Shown: piece by piece, positions 44,672-59,944 of the stretch
How positions within the stretch are numbered: the first letter of the stretch is position 1
Layout: every line of letters begins with the position of its first letter
Assembly: GCA_000442125.1 (NCBI GenBank)
Contig: KE546982.1
Location: 767,889-831,888, forward strand
Reading direction: 5' to 3'
DNA length: 64,000 nucleotides
Origin: Opeltia flavorubescens
Taxonomy: Eukaryota > Ascomycota > Lecanoromycetes > Teloschistales > Teloschistaceae
Notes under the pieces: generated by a model
What the model saw: the letters and a program-made list of their open reading frames with translations, nothing else
Told to the model about the DNA's origin: nothing
Databases searched by the model: none
Program-made: the position numbers and the translations under genes

Positions 44672-46059
44672 ACGATAGACTTTGGGGCAGGCTTCACCAT
44701 CATGCTGTAGATTGAGATACGATACAATGAGAACCATGCTGAGATTTTTGAATTTGCAATTGAATCGCTCAGCGCTATGCAGCTTGCACCAGTTACTTTC
44801 AGCTGGGTGAAACCACTGGTCGACCCGATCGTTAAACGTCTTCCACAACGCGGCTTCCTCCAGGCTATGCCTCCACGGTGAACCCAGAATTCATTTTTCT
44901 AGACCGAGGTTTCCAACATTGTGTCCATGATAGCGATCCTGCATTTGCTAATTTTCGAATCTTAGGAGACGCAACAACAGCGTGTTGGCGCATTAGATCG
45001 AATGATTATGTAGATTGCATCCGAGCGTATCCGGAGACCTACGCGGAAGAAGATTCTAAAGCCCGCTAGGATTTGAGCTCTACACATATTCTATAAACCT
45101 CTGAAGCAGATATATCGACTTCTCTAGCTTCTGTACCCGATTAAGAGTTGCAATCATGCAAGTGATAGGAGGTTCTTGGGATCTCGACATGCGCGAGTGT
45201 TACGAAAGTCAGTGCGTAGGTCTGCATTTCAGGGGGAAACTCAAGAGAAAGAGAGCTCGACAACTTTGTTCTCCTGTTTCCTTGCGGAGAATTGATCTGC
45301 TCATTCAAATTTATCGATAAAGAATCATCTGACGTATACATCTGCTGAACTATATAACTATTGCACTGTCTCGGGGGCCTGTTGATGGAGATTTTCAATC
45401 TGGTCAGCTACTGGGGAGTTAAAGCAATATCATATATACGAGTTTTCTTGACACTTTTCGCCCGAGTGTATATAGTCCGACGGAACCAACTTCCCCCTTG
45501 GCATTTAGCCCCCAAATGTGACATACCTGTAACGGTGCCAGCGTAAGAATCCAACCCAATTAACATAATAAGCTTATACCGCTACCATATGGGCAACACA
45601 TGGCTGGGCATTTGTGTGCAGAACAGGCATCTCCATTGCATTGACAGCACCTTGAGACGGCACCTTTTGCATATTAGTAGGTGGGTAGAGGGCCCCGTAC
45701 AGAGAGTATCAAGGAGATTCATCCACTGGCTCCGGAAAGAGCACTGACAGACGATCTCGGATAAACATACGGTACCCATCCAAACAAATTACCTTAGCAA
45801 GGTCATTAAACGCTATGTCCGGTTATAGTCTGGCGGATCCTGAATTACTATTATTCATTATATGCAAATCTTCGGCTGCTGAGAGGGTCCCTCCTTAGAA
45901 AATTGAAGAGTCCAACCCTTTTCCGGTTCTCGACCAGGGAATGCGGGACAACCTGGGGATATAGAGTCCGGTCTTACTTCGGAAGATTTGCAACAGCTCT
46001 AGGTTTATAGAGCTTCAAAGAAGTATTTTTCGGAGCTCTAGAGAAAATAAAGCGTGAGA
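44672..46059. other. No supported gene; transition into the AT-rich block
   Basis: Short frames only. Composition falls from normal to AT-rich between about 45.84 and 46.06 kb. Confidence 0.4.
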
Positions 46060-48034
46060 AGGATTTAAACGGTCGAAATATAAGCTATATTAGTAATATA
46101 AATACCGGTATTAATAAGATGAATATAGAAATATAGTAGATAATTATAAACTAGAGAAAAAAAAGAATAATAAACGATATATTTAATTTATAACTACTAG
46201 ATCTCGAAAACCTGTAATTTAAAATAAATAGGCAATAAATATAAATATTTTTATTTAATAAAAGCCTCGAGTTTAAATTATTAAATACAGAAAATTATAT
46301 AAAAAAAAAATATTAATCTAAAAAATAAAATATAATATAAAATCTAATTAAAACTATTAATAAAAATATAAAAATAAAAATAATAGAATAATTCAAAAGT
46401 TTATATAAAATAGTTACTAGTTAAATAAAAATTATACTAATTTTATAGAATAATATTTATATAAAATTTATATTAATATTTTATTCTATATTTTATTTAA
46501 AAATATACTAATAATTTAATTCTATATTTTTTTTTTAATTTTACAAGATATTTTATTTTAAATATTTTTCTCGCGGTAATAAATTAAACTTTTATATAAA
46601 AATAATAAAAAAATAATTATTTATACCGCTAACGCTCGATTAAATAAAATAATCTAAATTTTATTTTTTTAATATAGATTTATATATTATTTACGGTTTT
46701 AATTTAAATTTAGATTATAATTTTCTTAATATATAATAAATTTATAATTATAGAAATAAAATATTAAAATTTTTATTTAATATTATAATTATATTTTATA
46801 TATATATAAAAGCTGATTGTATCGAGGATATAATTATATAATATTTAAATTGTCGAAATTATTAATTTAAGGCGTATTATAATATTTTATTATATAATAT
46901 TTATATTAAATTCGATAATTTTTTATTTAATTATTTATATTAAAAATTAATATTTAAAATTTAATAATTATAATAATATAATAATATAAAATATAATTTA
47001 TTAGAAATAATAATAATATAAAAATAGAAAAAAAAAATCGAAATCCAGAAAAAATAATAATATAAATTATAATAATATAGAATTTTAATAGTTATTATTC
47101 GATTTTTAGAAATTATAAAACGATAAATATAATCAATTAATATTAGAATCTATACTATAATATTAATTATTAAAAGTTTTTAAAATAGAAAATATTAATA
47201 TTATTTACTAAATCAATAAAATAATAGCTATTAAAAAAATTAAAATAATTAATATTATTAAAAAATCGATTTATAAATACTATAACTTTAATTCTTTTAT
47301 TAAATATTCTAGCTATTTAAATAATATTCAAGGTTTTTATTATATTCTATCCGATATTTTTCTACAATTATTTAATAATAGTATATTTAATTAAAAATTT
47401 TAAAATTATTAAATAAAAAAACCGAATTATAATCTAGTTATTAAATTTTTTAAAAAATAATTTCTTTTTTTAATAAAATAAAAGATTATCGATTTAATAA
47501 ATATTAATATATAATTAAAAAATTTTAATTTTATTTATAGAAATTTAAAATTTTCGAATTTATTTTTCGATAATAAAAATTATTATTTTCGATTTTAATA
47601 GAATAATAAGTATTAAAAAAAATTTCGAAGATTTACCGCCGCTATATATAAGATTTTTAAACGATAAAAAAAATAAATATCGAAATATATATAGTTATTA
47701 CGGATTTCGAACGAAATAATTTACTATTAACTCTATTATTTATTTTATTATTCGAGGGTTCGAGTTTTATAATAATAACTAGCTTGAAAAAAATTATAAT
47801 ATTAAAATTATAAATTTTTTTTTATATAAATATTTTTTCTATAATTAATAAATACAAGATAGATTATATTATTCTTCGAAATTAAAAAAATAAATATTTA
47901 AATATTATTAATTTATATAATAAATTATTGTAAATTTATTATATTATTAATAATTATAATTTTATTAGTTTTTAATTTAATTTTATTAAAATAAAATAAT
48001 TATTTTAAAGGAATACTATTAATAAATATTTTAA

Positions 48035-48332
48035 TATAATATATTAGATATAATCAAACCAATTTAGAAGCGTAAACTATTATAAAAAAACTACCTATAA
48101 TATATATATTCAGATATATTAAAGAACTAACTTTTATTTTTTAATATAAAATAAAGGGGAATTGTTATATACCTAAAAATATATTTATTTTATACTAGGT
48201 AGTAATTATTTAAACAATTTTATTTAGGCTTTTTAAAAGGCCCGCTATACTAGTAATTTAATATATTATTTCTATTATATAGTTTCTACCTAGAATTAAA
48301 ATATTAACTATTTTTATAGCTTAATAGTAATA
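48035..48332 (-). repeat. LTR of the Gypsy element (3' LTR in element orientation)
   Basis: 298 bp aligning without gaps to 56,914-57,211. Its ends read as TA...TA, which would be TG...CA before RIP. It adjoins a purine-rich tract on the minus strand. Confidence 0.88.
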
Positions 48333-51229
48333 ATTACCTCTTTTTTTAAAATATTAACTTTAGTATTAAAATTTAAAAGTAATTTAAACTATTCGAAATA
48401 TTTAAATAAATACTTATTAAAAACCGTTTAAAATCTAATAAAAAAAAGAAAAAAAAAATTATTTATATTAATACTATCAACTATAAAAAATATTACTAGT
48501 TTTTATTATTTTTCTATTATTAAAATTCCGTTAAAAGCCTATTAAAAGCTTATAATATTATATATACTTTTATAAATAGAAAAAAAGTAAAAAAAATATT
48601 ATATTATTATTATAGTTAAAAGGTTAAAAACTCTTTTTTATTGAATATATAAACTTTACTCTAGTATAATATAAATAGGGCTAGTAATTGTACTAATAGA
48701 TAAATATAGGCTTTTATAAAAATTTTCCTTTTTTTCTTCTTTACTAATTATTATAGATATTATAATATTTAATATTTTATTTAATAGTAGTAAATCTATT
48801 AATAATAAAACCTTTAAAAATATTAATACTAAATTTCTTCTATTTTTATATTTACTTTTTAATAGATAAAATTTTTATATAATAATTTAAAATTTAAATA
48901 ATTATTTAAATTATAAATTTAATTAAATATAAAATTTTTATTATATAATCGTTACTTTCGCGCGCTACTAAAAACTATATCTTTTAATAATAAAATTCTA
49001 TATATATTATATCGGAAGGAATATATAAGGCCTTTATATTATATATACCGTTAAAACTATTAAAATACTCGAGGTTATTTAGTAATAAATTTACTAATAT
49101 ATCGATTATTTAAAATTAATTCTATTTAAATTCTTTATTTTATACGGCTAATAGTATAGAAATATTTTAAACGTATTTAGAAATATTTAAATACTATTTA
49201 AAAATAAAACCCTATACCTTTTATAAATAAAAAACTAATAAAAATAGCTTAAAATCTTTAAATTTATAGTTAAAGTATAAGCTTAATTAATAATTAAATT
49301 AATTTACTACTAATTTATAATAATAAACTTTTATATAAAACCCGCTAGANTTTTATTAAATAGAAAAACTTTTATTAAAAAATCCGTAATTTTAAATAAT
49401 AAATATATAAGTTAAAACGGGAAAATAATATATTATATATAGATCGTTAATTATTTATATCTATAAAAGTTTATTATTTTCTTTATTTAAATTTAAATTT
49501 ATTTTTTTATAATTAAAATCTATTCGTAGATTAAAGTAAAAAATTTTTTCTAGAATTTTTAATAAGAAAGACTTTATTTTAAAATTTTAAATAATTTAAT
49601 AATAGACTTTAAAAGCTTTTATAAGATTAAAAATCTTATAAATAAATTTATATATTTAATCCCGCTCGCTTTAATAACCTTTATATAATAAATATTTTTT
49701 TATAAAAAAAGGAGGTTCGTTTAAACAGCGTGGATAGAAAAAATAAAAAAGAAAAAAAAAAATCTAAATCTATAATATTTAATAGTAATTAAAACGAACT
49801 TTTATTATATTATAATAAATTATTCTTAAATTTTTTACTTTTAATTTATTTGTTATCGATTTATAGCTAATATAATAAAATTTTTCTATTAAATTTTAAT
49901 TAATTACTTTTAAACGGAGTATTTTTTGAAATAAAAATAGTATTTAATAATTAAAAACTTAATTAATAAAATTTAATATAATTTTTATTACTTTTTATAT
50001 AATTTTTAATAATAGCCTACCGAGATTTAATACTAATTAATTTTTCCGCTAGATTTATTATTAAATTTATACTAGGGCCTTTAATATTACCCTATATACT
50101 TTTAAAAACCGATTTTTTTAATAATTTTACTTTAAACTAGTCGGTAGCTAAATAGCGTAAAATAATAGCCTATTATATTATTTAACTCCGGCGAAAATCT
50201 TATTTAAATTTAAAATAATAATCGGTTTTTAATAATAATTTAAAAAGAGTTTTAAATAGTAGCTAGATTGATTAAAAATAATCTATTTTTATAAAAAAAC
50301 CGGCCAGCCTATTAAATCTAGTATATTTATATTTATTATATTAAATTCTACTATTTTCTATTAATTTTTTTTAATAATTATAAAACTCGGTTTTATTAAA
50401 GTTTCTAAATTTAAATATTAGAGCGCCGACCGTTATAAACTATTTATTACTATCTACCCAGCTAAATAATTTATTAAAATTAAAAATAATTCCGGATTAA
50501 ATAAAAAAATAGAAGTAATAATTATATTAGCGAGCTAAAAGAATATAAAAAAAAAAGCTAATCTAAAAGCACGACTTAATAAAAGGTAAATATAAATTTA
50601 TAATTTATTTCGATATTATAAGCTATAAATCTATATTCCGTTCTATCGCTCTTAAATTAATCTAAAATACGTAAAAATTAGTATAATAATAGAAAATAAC
50701 TTTAATTATAACGCTTTAAAGGAAAGAAAAATAAATTAAATAATATTTTTAAAAAAAAAAGAATAAATTAAATAATACCTTTAAAAAAAAAAAATTAAAT
50801 AATATTTTCTCGATTAAATAATACCGTTTTAATTACTAGTTTTTTTAAATCTTTAATACTAATAATATTTTTATAATTATTAATCCTTTTCTATATTAAA
50901 CCAGTAGTAAACCACTAATAGAAATACCAATAAAAGGAATATAAAAGAGAATATATATAATAAAGAAAAGAAAAATCTTTAATATAAAACTTTTATCCTT
51001 TAAATTATTTATTTTACTAATAAAATAGGTTTATTTAATATTAAAAAAAGGGCTTTAAAATCTCTAAACTCCGAAAATACCTAAAACTTCTAAAATACCA
51101 AAGACTTCTAAAAGTAATACTATTCCTCGTTATTATATAACTATCGATAAAATCGCTAATAAAATTTTATTAATTAATAAAGCTAATTTAAAAAAGTAAA
51201 TCAAAAGTTTATTAATATAAAAGAGCGCG

Positions 51230-51329
51230 GTAAATTATAAAATAAGGAAATATAGCGAGTCGTGGAATAAAAAAGCGTAGCGAGTTATAAAATAAAAAAA
51301 TATAGTAAATTATAGAATAATATATAAAA
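51230..51329. repeat. 25-bp tandem repeat inside the Gypsy fossil
   Basis: Four units of 25 bp start at 51,230, 51,255, 51,280 and 51,305, each of the form GYRARTYRTRRAATAARRAARYRTA. The second unit keeps most G and C, showing how the others have drifted toward A and T. The period is not a multiple of three. Confidence 0.75.
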
Positions 51330-54300
51330 ATATAGTATAAAAAAATTAAATAGGATATAACTATTAGTAAATTTTTATTTTATTAAATAGGCTCGAATTT
51401 TAATTTAATAAATTCTATTTATTATTTTAAATTCGCTTTTAATTTATATTTAATAAGTTCTTTTTTAATAAATTAATTAACTTTTAAAAATTTAATATAA
51501 ACTTCGTTATTTACGTTATTTTTTCCTATATTTATTTTTAAACGAAAATAACATTATTTAAATTTATAAAAGGCCCGTTAAAGATTTTAATAAAAATAAC
51601 GGCTAGTATAATTAAAATATTTAGTTTTTCCTTTTATATTTCTTTAATAATTTCTTATAATTTTAATTAAACTTTTTTACTAAATTCCCGGTATTTACTA
51701 GATTTAATTTTAGTTATTATAAATTATACTTTTTTAATTAATCTATCTAGTTAATTAAATACTATTCCGTTTTATTTTTAAATCTTTTAATACGTTTATT
51801 TAAAATTATTTTTATTTTTTATTCTAATTTATTATCTATAAGCTCTAAAAGTAGATATTAAAAATTTTTTTACCTTTTTCTCTATTAATACTTCTTTAGT
51901 AAAAAAAAATAAAAGATATTATAAATATATAAATTAAACGGTAATAATAATCTATATATTTAAAAATTAATATATTTTTTAATATAATATAATTTAATAT
52001 AATAATAAATAAATTTTTTAAACGGTTTTTTTAATTTTAGATTTTTTAATAATAGAAATACTATATTATTTAAACTAAATTCTATATTTATATAGAAACG
52101 ATTATAATATTTCGCCTACTTTTTTTATATTTTTTACTATTTCTAGTTTAACTTTTTATATAATTTTATCAGTTCCTTTATATATTTTTTGACTATTAGT
52201 ATACTAATTTTATAAATCTTCCCTTTAAAAATATTATCCGCAATATTAAATTCTAGATTCGGATATACTTTAGTTATTAAAAAGAATAGTATTTTATTAA
52301 TAATAGAATAAATAATATTATTATATATAAATTTTATAATAAAAAAAATTTTTATTTAATTAAATTATTTTTTATTTAAATAGATTTAAAAGTAGTATTT
52401 TAGTAATTAATTTTAGCGTTTTATCTATCTATTTATTTATAGATAGAAAGTAGTATTTAATTTCCTTTTTATTTTTAGGCGGTAGTAGATTTTAGACTAG
52501 AATTCGCTTATAAATAATAAACCTTTATTATTAATAATACTTTTTAGTATAATCCTTTTATAGATTATTATTTCGAAAAATAAATCTATAAATTCTATTA
52601 TATTATTAGTTTTAGTATATAGAATATATATAGCTATTTTCGAATATTAATCTATTATAACTAGTATAGTATCGGCTATACCTATACAATACTTTAATAA
52701 TAGTTGTCCCGTTATAAAATCTAAAGTAATTTTTTAATATAAATTATTAAAAATAAAAAAAAACTATAGCTTATTATATAATTTATACTAATATACTTTT
52801 CTATATTAATAAATATTATATATTTATATATATTCCTTAATATTTTTATTTAAATTAAACTATTAATATTAATAGCGAAATAGTTTTATTATTTATTCCG
52901 CTCTAAAATACCTAGTTAAAAAATTATAATAATATTTTATTATAAGTTTTATATAAACGGTAGAGTTTTTTAAAATATATAAAAATTTATAAAATAATAA
53001 CTCGCCTTTTACTTTTAAATTTTATAATCCGGTTTTTATATATTTAGAATTCTTTTTATAAGCGTTTTTAATATTATATTTTCTAATAATAACGAGATTA
53101 TTATCCCGTTAAAACTATAAAATTATTTTTTTTATATTTATCGAATTATTATTATAAACCGTTTTACTAGAAATAATATCCTTTATTATTTAATATAAAA
53201 CGTACTATTTATAACCAGCTATTTTAATAATAGAATTTATTATATTTTTTTTATTAAAAAATAAATTTCCTTTTAAAAAGCTTTTAATAAAACTTTTATA
53301 AAATATTATTAACGCTAATATATTATAAGATTTTTAAACCCGTAGATTATTATTAAATTTTTTAAAAATATTAATTTTTAATAAAAGTTTTTTAAATTTT
53401 CTTTTATACTTTTTATATAAATATACTACCTTTATTTTTTTTACCGCCGCTAATATAGATAATATATTATCGGTAAAAAATAGCTTTTATTATAATATAA
53501 ATATTATTATTAAAGTTTTAAAGTTAATTTTCTAATAATTCAGTTTTTTTAATAAAAAATCTACTAAATTCGATTTTCTAATTTAATAAAAAATCTCGAA
53601 ATCTATAATTACTAATTTTATAATTTAGCGCCGTTATCTATTATTAAATTATCTAATATATATAAATCCTTTTAGATTATTATAATCTAATTTTATTTTA
53701 ATAATATATTAAATTTTTTTAAAATAGTACTATTATTATTTAAAAACTTTAACGATAATAAATAGTTTTTAATTATAAATTTTATAGTTCCGTTAAATTA
53801 TTATTATTTTTTTTAACTAAAAAGCTACTAGATAATAAATACTATAATTATTTAGTTAAATTTTATAATTAAAAATATTAAAATCTAAAATATTTATTTT
53901 AATCCGAATTTTACGTATTAAATTAAAATATTTTAATAATAGTACTATAGTAAAAGCTTTTTTTAATTTTTTAAAGACTTTTTAAATAGTATTATTCTAT
54001 TTTAATAGTTTTAGTTTTTTACTATTTTTTATACTAATTAATAGATTTATTATAGATATTATAATCTTTAAATAATATTTAATAAATTATTAATAGAAAT
54101 TTATTAGGTTTAAAAATATTTAAATATTTTTATATAATTTCGGAATAGACTAATTTTAAATTATATTTATTTTTTTAAAATTTATTTCGACTTTTTTAAA
54201 TAATATAATATATTTTAGAAATTCTAGCTATTTTATATTAAATACGTATTTTTTTAAATTTAGAAGTAATTAATATTTATAGAGCCGACGTAAAATTATA

Positions 54301-56913
54301 TAAATATATTTCTAGTATTTTTCTTTAAAATCTAAATATACTAGAGTATTATCTAGGTATATTATATAAAAAATATTAACTATTCCTACTAAGGCTTTAT
54401 TAATATATACCTAGAAAATTATAAAAGTATTCGCTAGATTAAAAAATATAATAAAATATTTAAAATATCTGTATTTAATATAAAATACTATTTTTTATTT
54501 ATTTTTTTATTTAATTCTAATCCGGTAATAAATATTATATATATTTATCTTTTTAAATTTTTTTACGCTATATAAACGGTCTAAAATTTTAGTAATTAAA
54601 AAGAGCGGATACCGATTTTTAATTATTACTATATTTAAACTATAATAATCTATATATAAATATAATCTANTATTTTTCTTCGGTATAAATAAAATAAGAG
54701 CTTCTATAAACGAAATTAAATATTAAATCTAGCTTTTTATAAAGGCTTTTTTAAAATATCGACGTAATTCCTTTAATTTATTATTTAATAGATTATATAT
54801 TAATTTATATAATAGCTTTTTACTTTCTATTAAATTAATAATATAATTACTAGATTTTAATTAAAGTAATTTATTTATTTCTATTATAGAAAATATAAAT
54901 TTAAAGCTTTTAATTTAATATAAAATTTTTATATTATTAATATTAATTAGATCTTTTACTACTAATACTATTAAAGTATATATAATCGAATATATTTTAA
55001 AAGATTATTTAAAAATTTATAAACGGTTTATCTATATTCTATAAATTTTAATAGAAAAACGTTACTTTATAGTCTATATATTAATAAATAGGCTAGTTTT
55101 ATAGATTTTTAAAGTATTTAAAATTATATTTTATTTATTCAAATCGATAATATAGAAAAAAATAATAGGACTTATTTATTTTATACTCTAGTTATTAATA
55201 TAGATTTATTAAAAATTATAAATTCTATAATAGTAATACTATTAATTTCGGAGCTAGTTTAATATAAAATAACTAGTATTTATTAAAATAAAGCTTTATT
55301 CTACTATTTTAGTTTATAAAATATAATTAATATTTAACTTTATATCTAATAGTATAAAAGCTTTTTTAACCTAATTATTTTTATAAAATCGAAATACTAC
55401 TTTAATTTCTTTTATTATTTTAATTAAATAATATTTAAACGTTAAAATTTTATTTAAATTGAATTATTTTTTAAAATTATATTAGAATTTTTATTAGCGC
55501 TAGATTTAGTAGTTTTAATAGATATTTTTTTTATTAATTTTTTTATATAAAAGTAATTAGTAAAATAATAACTTTTTTTATAATAATTATAATTTTTTAT
55601 TTAGTTTAAATTCTTTAAATTAATATTTTTACTATTTTTTAATTCTATAAAAGGCCCGCTATAAAATCTATAATTATTATATTTCCGTCTTTTTTCTATA
55701 TAACTACTATAAAGCTTTTTTAAAACCTAACTACTCTAGTTATTTTAGTTCGAAAAAAAAAGTTTTTTATAAAAGGTATCTGTATTAATACCTTTTATAA
55801 TATTTTTTATATAAGTTATTAAAGTTATTTATTTATTTTTTATTTTATTTTTAAATATATATTTAAACTAATATACTAATATTTAAATATCGCGTTTAAA
55901 TTTTATAATAAAATTTATTATATACTATTTTTTTAATAATTCTAATAATTAATTTTTAAATATTTTTATCTAATTATAAAGTTTCTATAATATTATTATA
56001 CTTTATTCTAATATATAATACTTTAATAAGAAGTTTAAAAATCGGTTTTTTTTATCCGATAAAAGATTAAATAGTTATTTATAAAAATTAAACTAGTTTA
56101 TATTAATTTTATTCGTTTTTATATATTAAATTTATTATATTAAAGGATTATTTTTTAATAATAATATAGTAAACTGGATCTTTATTTTATTCAATTAAAA
56201 ACAAATCCTATAATAATTTAAACGTTATATCCGCTTATAATATTTATATCTAATAACTAGTAAAATTATCCTTCGATAGATAATCTAGTAAAAAAGCTAG
56301 TTTAATACCTTTTAATTTTATAATAATAAAAGGTTTAATATTAATAAAAGGAATAATAAATATAGATACGCTAATAAATATATAAAATTTTTAAAATATT
56401 ATTTAAATTTATTAAAAAACTACTCTAGTCTTTTTAAAATAATAAATATATTTAACAATTTTTTTTATTTTATACTTTAAATTTTTAATTTCTCGTTCGA
56501 TTTATATATTTAAAGAAATATTTAAAAAATTATTATTATTATAGCTACTATTAGAACTAAATAATAAATAGGATAAAATTATATTATATATTAGTTTTTT
56601 GTTTTTATAATAATAAATATTAAAATCCGGCGTCGGCTTTATTAAAAGAATATTACTATTCCGCTATAATTTTACGGCGTTATTAGATAATTCCGTAATA
56701 TATTTATCTTAAAAAATCGTTAGATTAATTATATTAAAAAATCCGTTTATTAAATCTATATATATAGTTTTTAATTAGATATTTAAATTCTAAAAATTAG
56801 TAATTATACTATTATTATTATTCCTATTTTTATTATAATCGTAAGTTTTTCTAATAGATATCTTTAATAATAATTCGAGCTTTCGAATATAAAAAAAAAA
56901 AAAGAGTTAAAAT

Positions 56914-57211
56914 TATAATATACTAGGTATAATTAAACTAATTTAGAAATATAAACTACTATAAAAAAACTATTTATAATATATATATTTAGATATATTA
57001 AAGAATTAATTTTTATTTTTTAGTAAAAAATAAAAAGGGATCGCTATATACTTAAAAATATATTTATTTTATACTAAATAGTAATTATTTAAATAACCCC
57101 GCCTAAATTTTTTAAAAGGCCCGTTATACTAGTAACTCAATATATTATTTCTATTATATAATTTTTACCTGGGGTTTAAATACTAACTGCTTCTATAGTT
57201 TAATAATAATA
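56914..57211 (-). repeat. LTR of the Gypsy element (5' LTR in element orientation)
   Basis: 298 bp, gap-free partner of 48,035-48,332. It retains slightly more C and G than its partner in places (for example the CCCCGCC patch near 57,099), so the two copies were mutated independently. Confidence 0.88.
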
Positions 57212-58389
57212 TCTAAATACTATATTAATAATTTTATATATTAGACTTGCTTTTAATTAATAAAATTTATAATATTATAAAAAAATTTCGGTATTAATAT
57301 ATAGTTTAAAAGGTTCGATTGGTTTTTTAATATATAATTCGAGTATATAAATAAATATCTAAATATATAAAAGAAATTATTTTATAATAACTAATATATT
57401 ATTACTCTTTTCTATTATCTATTTTTTTTTTATAAAAAATTTAATTTTAATATTTTACGATTTTTATTACTACTATAAATATCGAATTAATTTTTTTTTA
57501 TTTCAAAAGAATTTATAAAAGATTTTAATAGTAATTATTATAATTTTATTCGAAATTAATATTTATAATCGAATATTAAAATATTTAATATTAATTATTA
57601 TTTAAATATTTTAAATTAGTATTATTTTTATTTTTCTTATTTTAATAATAATATTATTAAAATATTTCGAAAAATTTTTTAAGTTTATATATTATTGAAA
57701 ATATAATATATTTATTTTAAATATACTAGCGCAATAAATAATAGCTCGCCGAAATAATTTTTAAAAAATATATATTATAGTTTAATATCTTTATTTAATT
57801 ATAGTAATTTATAAATAAATTTATTAATTATAATAATTAAAAATATAATTATTTTATTTTATAAATTAAAATTTAGATTATAATATATTAATAATATATT
57901 TATTATATTATATTTAATTCTTATATACTATATAAAAATATATATATTATAATAAATATTATATAGTTCTATAAATTTTATAAATTATTTATTACTATCG
58001 AATAAAAATAAATTAATTATAATATATTAATTTTAATTTTAGAAACCGCTTTATTTATTTATATTAAATATATTATAATATATTCAAAATTTATTTAATT
58101 TATTTTTCTATTTTTTTTTAAATTTAATTAATAAAAACTATTAATTAATTTTAATTTAATAATATTTTAATTTTAATTTTAAAAATCGCTATATTTTTTT
58201 TATATTAAATATACTATAATATATAGAATTTATTTAAATTTCAGAAAATTTTAAATTATTTGATAGTATTAATCTATTATAATTTTTTTTGATTAATTTT
58301 TAATATAAAAAATTAAAAAATAATAATATATAAATAATATTTTAAAGTAATATATTCTAGAATTTTAAATTTTTTTATTTATTATTATT

Positions 58390-58495
58390 TTTTTTAATAT
58401 AAATTTTTTTTTAAAAACTTAATTTTTTTTAATATAAATTATTTTTTAAAAACTTAATTTTTTTTAATATAAATTATTTTTTAAAAATTTAATAT
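58390..58495. repeat. 35-bp tandem repeat, three copies
   Basis: AT-rich units containing AAAAACTTAA, a T run and TATAAATT recur with a 35-bp period (AAAAACTT/AAAAATTT at 58,413, 58,448 and 58,483). Confidence 0.7.
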
Positions 58496-59944
58496 TTTGT
58501 TATATAATATAGTTTTTAATTATTTTTTTATTATCGCTAGTATAAAATAAATATATTTTTTTTTTTATATTTTTAATAGTTTGAAATTTTTATATAAATT
58601 TAATTTATTTATTTTTTAAATTTTATTTATTAATAAAGTAAAATTTATTCAATTTTTTTTATAAAAAATATATTATATAATATATTAAATTATTAATATT
58701 TTTTTTAATATTATTATTAACGTATTTTTTATTCTTTTTAATATTATATATTATTTAAAATTAATAATTTTATTTATTAGATTATAAAATTATATTATTA
58801 TAAAATATAATATTATTATTATAAATTTTTTTTTAATTAATAAAGCTATTTTTTTTTATTTTATAATTTTTATTATTTTATTTTAAAATAAAATATTAAA
58901 AAATAAATTATAGTTATTAAAAATATATTATTATAATATATTATTATATAAATTAATTTTTATTTCAAAATTATTTTTTTAAATTTTATAATTTTATTTA
59001 AAATTTTTTTTTATTTATTTATTAGTAATTTAAAAAATAATAATTTTTTTTATTTCTATTTTAGTTTTTATTATATTTAGAAATTGGCGATTTTTTATAT
59101 ATAAAAGTTTTTATTTTATTTTATTTTTAATCTAGTATATACTATATTAATAATAAATTAATAGAATAAAATAAAAAAATATATATAAATAAATACTAGA
59201 AATAAAATAAATTATAATAAAATATAATAAATTTTTTTATTATAAAAAACTATAAATATAATTGAAAATTGAAATAAAATATTTAAATATTATATAAATT
59301 AATTTAATAAATACTAGAGTTTAAATATAAAATTCTATTTTAATTAATTAGTAAATATTTATATTTTTTATTTTTTATATATAATAAATTTAAATTATTG
59401 AATAATTTTAATATATAATTATTAAAATAAAATATTTATAAATTTTTTATTTATTATATTTATTTTTATTTATTATTTTTTAATATAATAAATATATTTC
59501 TTATTGTTATTAATAGAAGAATATTATAATTTTTATAAAAAAAAAATTAAAATATATAAAATTTATACTAGTAATATATTATAATAATATATTAAAAATA
59601 ATTTTATTTATTAATTTTGAAAAAGTTTCAATATTAAAATATATATAACTAAAAATAATTTATTATTTAATAATTAATAACTAATTTCTAAAATTTTAAT
59701 AATTTATTAAACTTTTTATTTTAAAAAAATAATTAATTTTTTAGCTATAATAAATTATTAAATAAAAATCTATTTAAAATTAAAATATTTTTTAATTATT
59801 GAAATTAAAATACTAAAAAAAAATAATTATAAATAATTATATATAATAAATATTTAAAATAAAAAAATTATATAAAATAAAATAAATATAAAATAATTAT
59901 TTATAATATAAAAGTTAATTATAAAAAATAATTAATATAATAAA

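Larger units (their letters stand above)
48035..57211 (-). mobile_element. Ty3/Gypsy LTR retrotransposon fossil
   Basis: Two 298-bp direct repeats bound a 9.18-kb unit. The flanks are tttaa (48,030-48,034) and tctaa (57,212-57,216), which fits one 5-bp target duplication altered at one base. Pol lies on the minus strand, so the 5' LTR is at the right. Reverse transcriptase of the Ty3/Gypsy type is recognisable at about 54.8-54.3 kb, with its conserved VPKK-region and Y-x-D palm blocks. The integrase core is at about 52.75-52.1 kb. Gag and protease are expected at about 56.9-55.2 kb but cannot be read. A purine-rich tract adjoins the left LTR, as expected for the 3' end. About 3 kb between integrase and the left LTR has no assigned domain. 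The copy is heavily broken throughout by RIP and is inert. The LTRs differ at 49 of 298 sites, 47 of them transitions, so ordinary divergence is small and insertion may be fairly recent. Confidence 0.88.

Noticed and set aside
32106-54670. Single undetermined bases at 32,106, 38,773, 49,349 and 54,670
   Set aside because: Isolated N positions are sequencing or polishing leftovers, not biological features; none lies in a confidently called gene.
56890-56913. A-rich tract as polypurine tract for a plus-strand element
   Set aside because: Reverse transcriptase and integrase read on the minus strand, so the priming tract must adjoin the left LTR.
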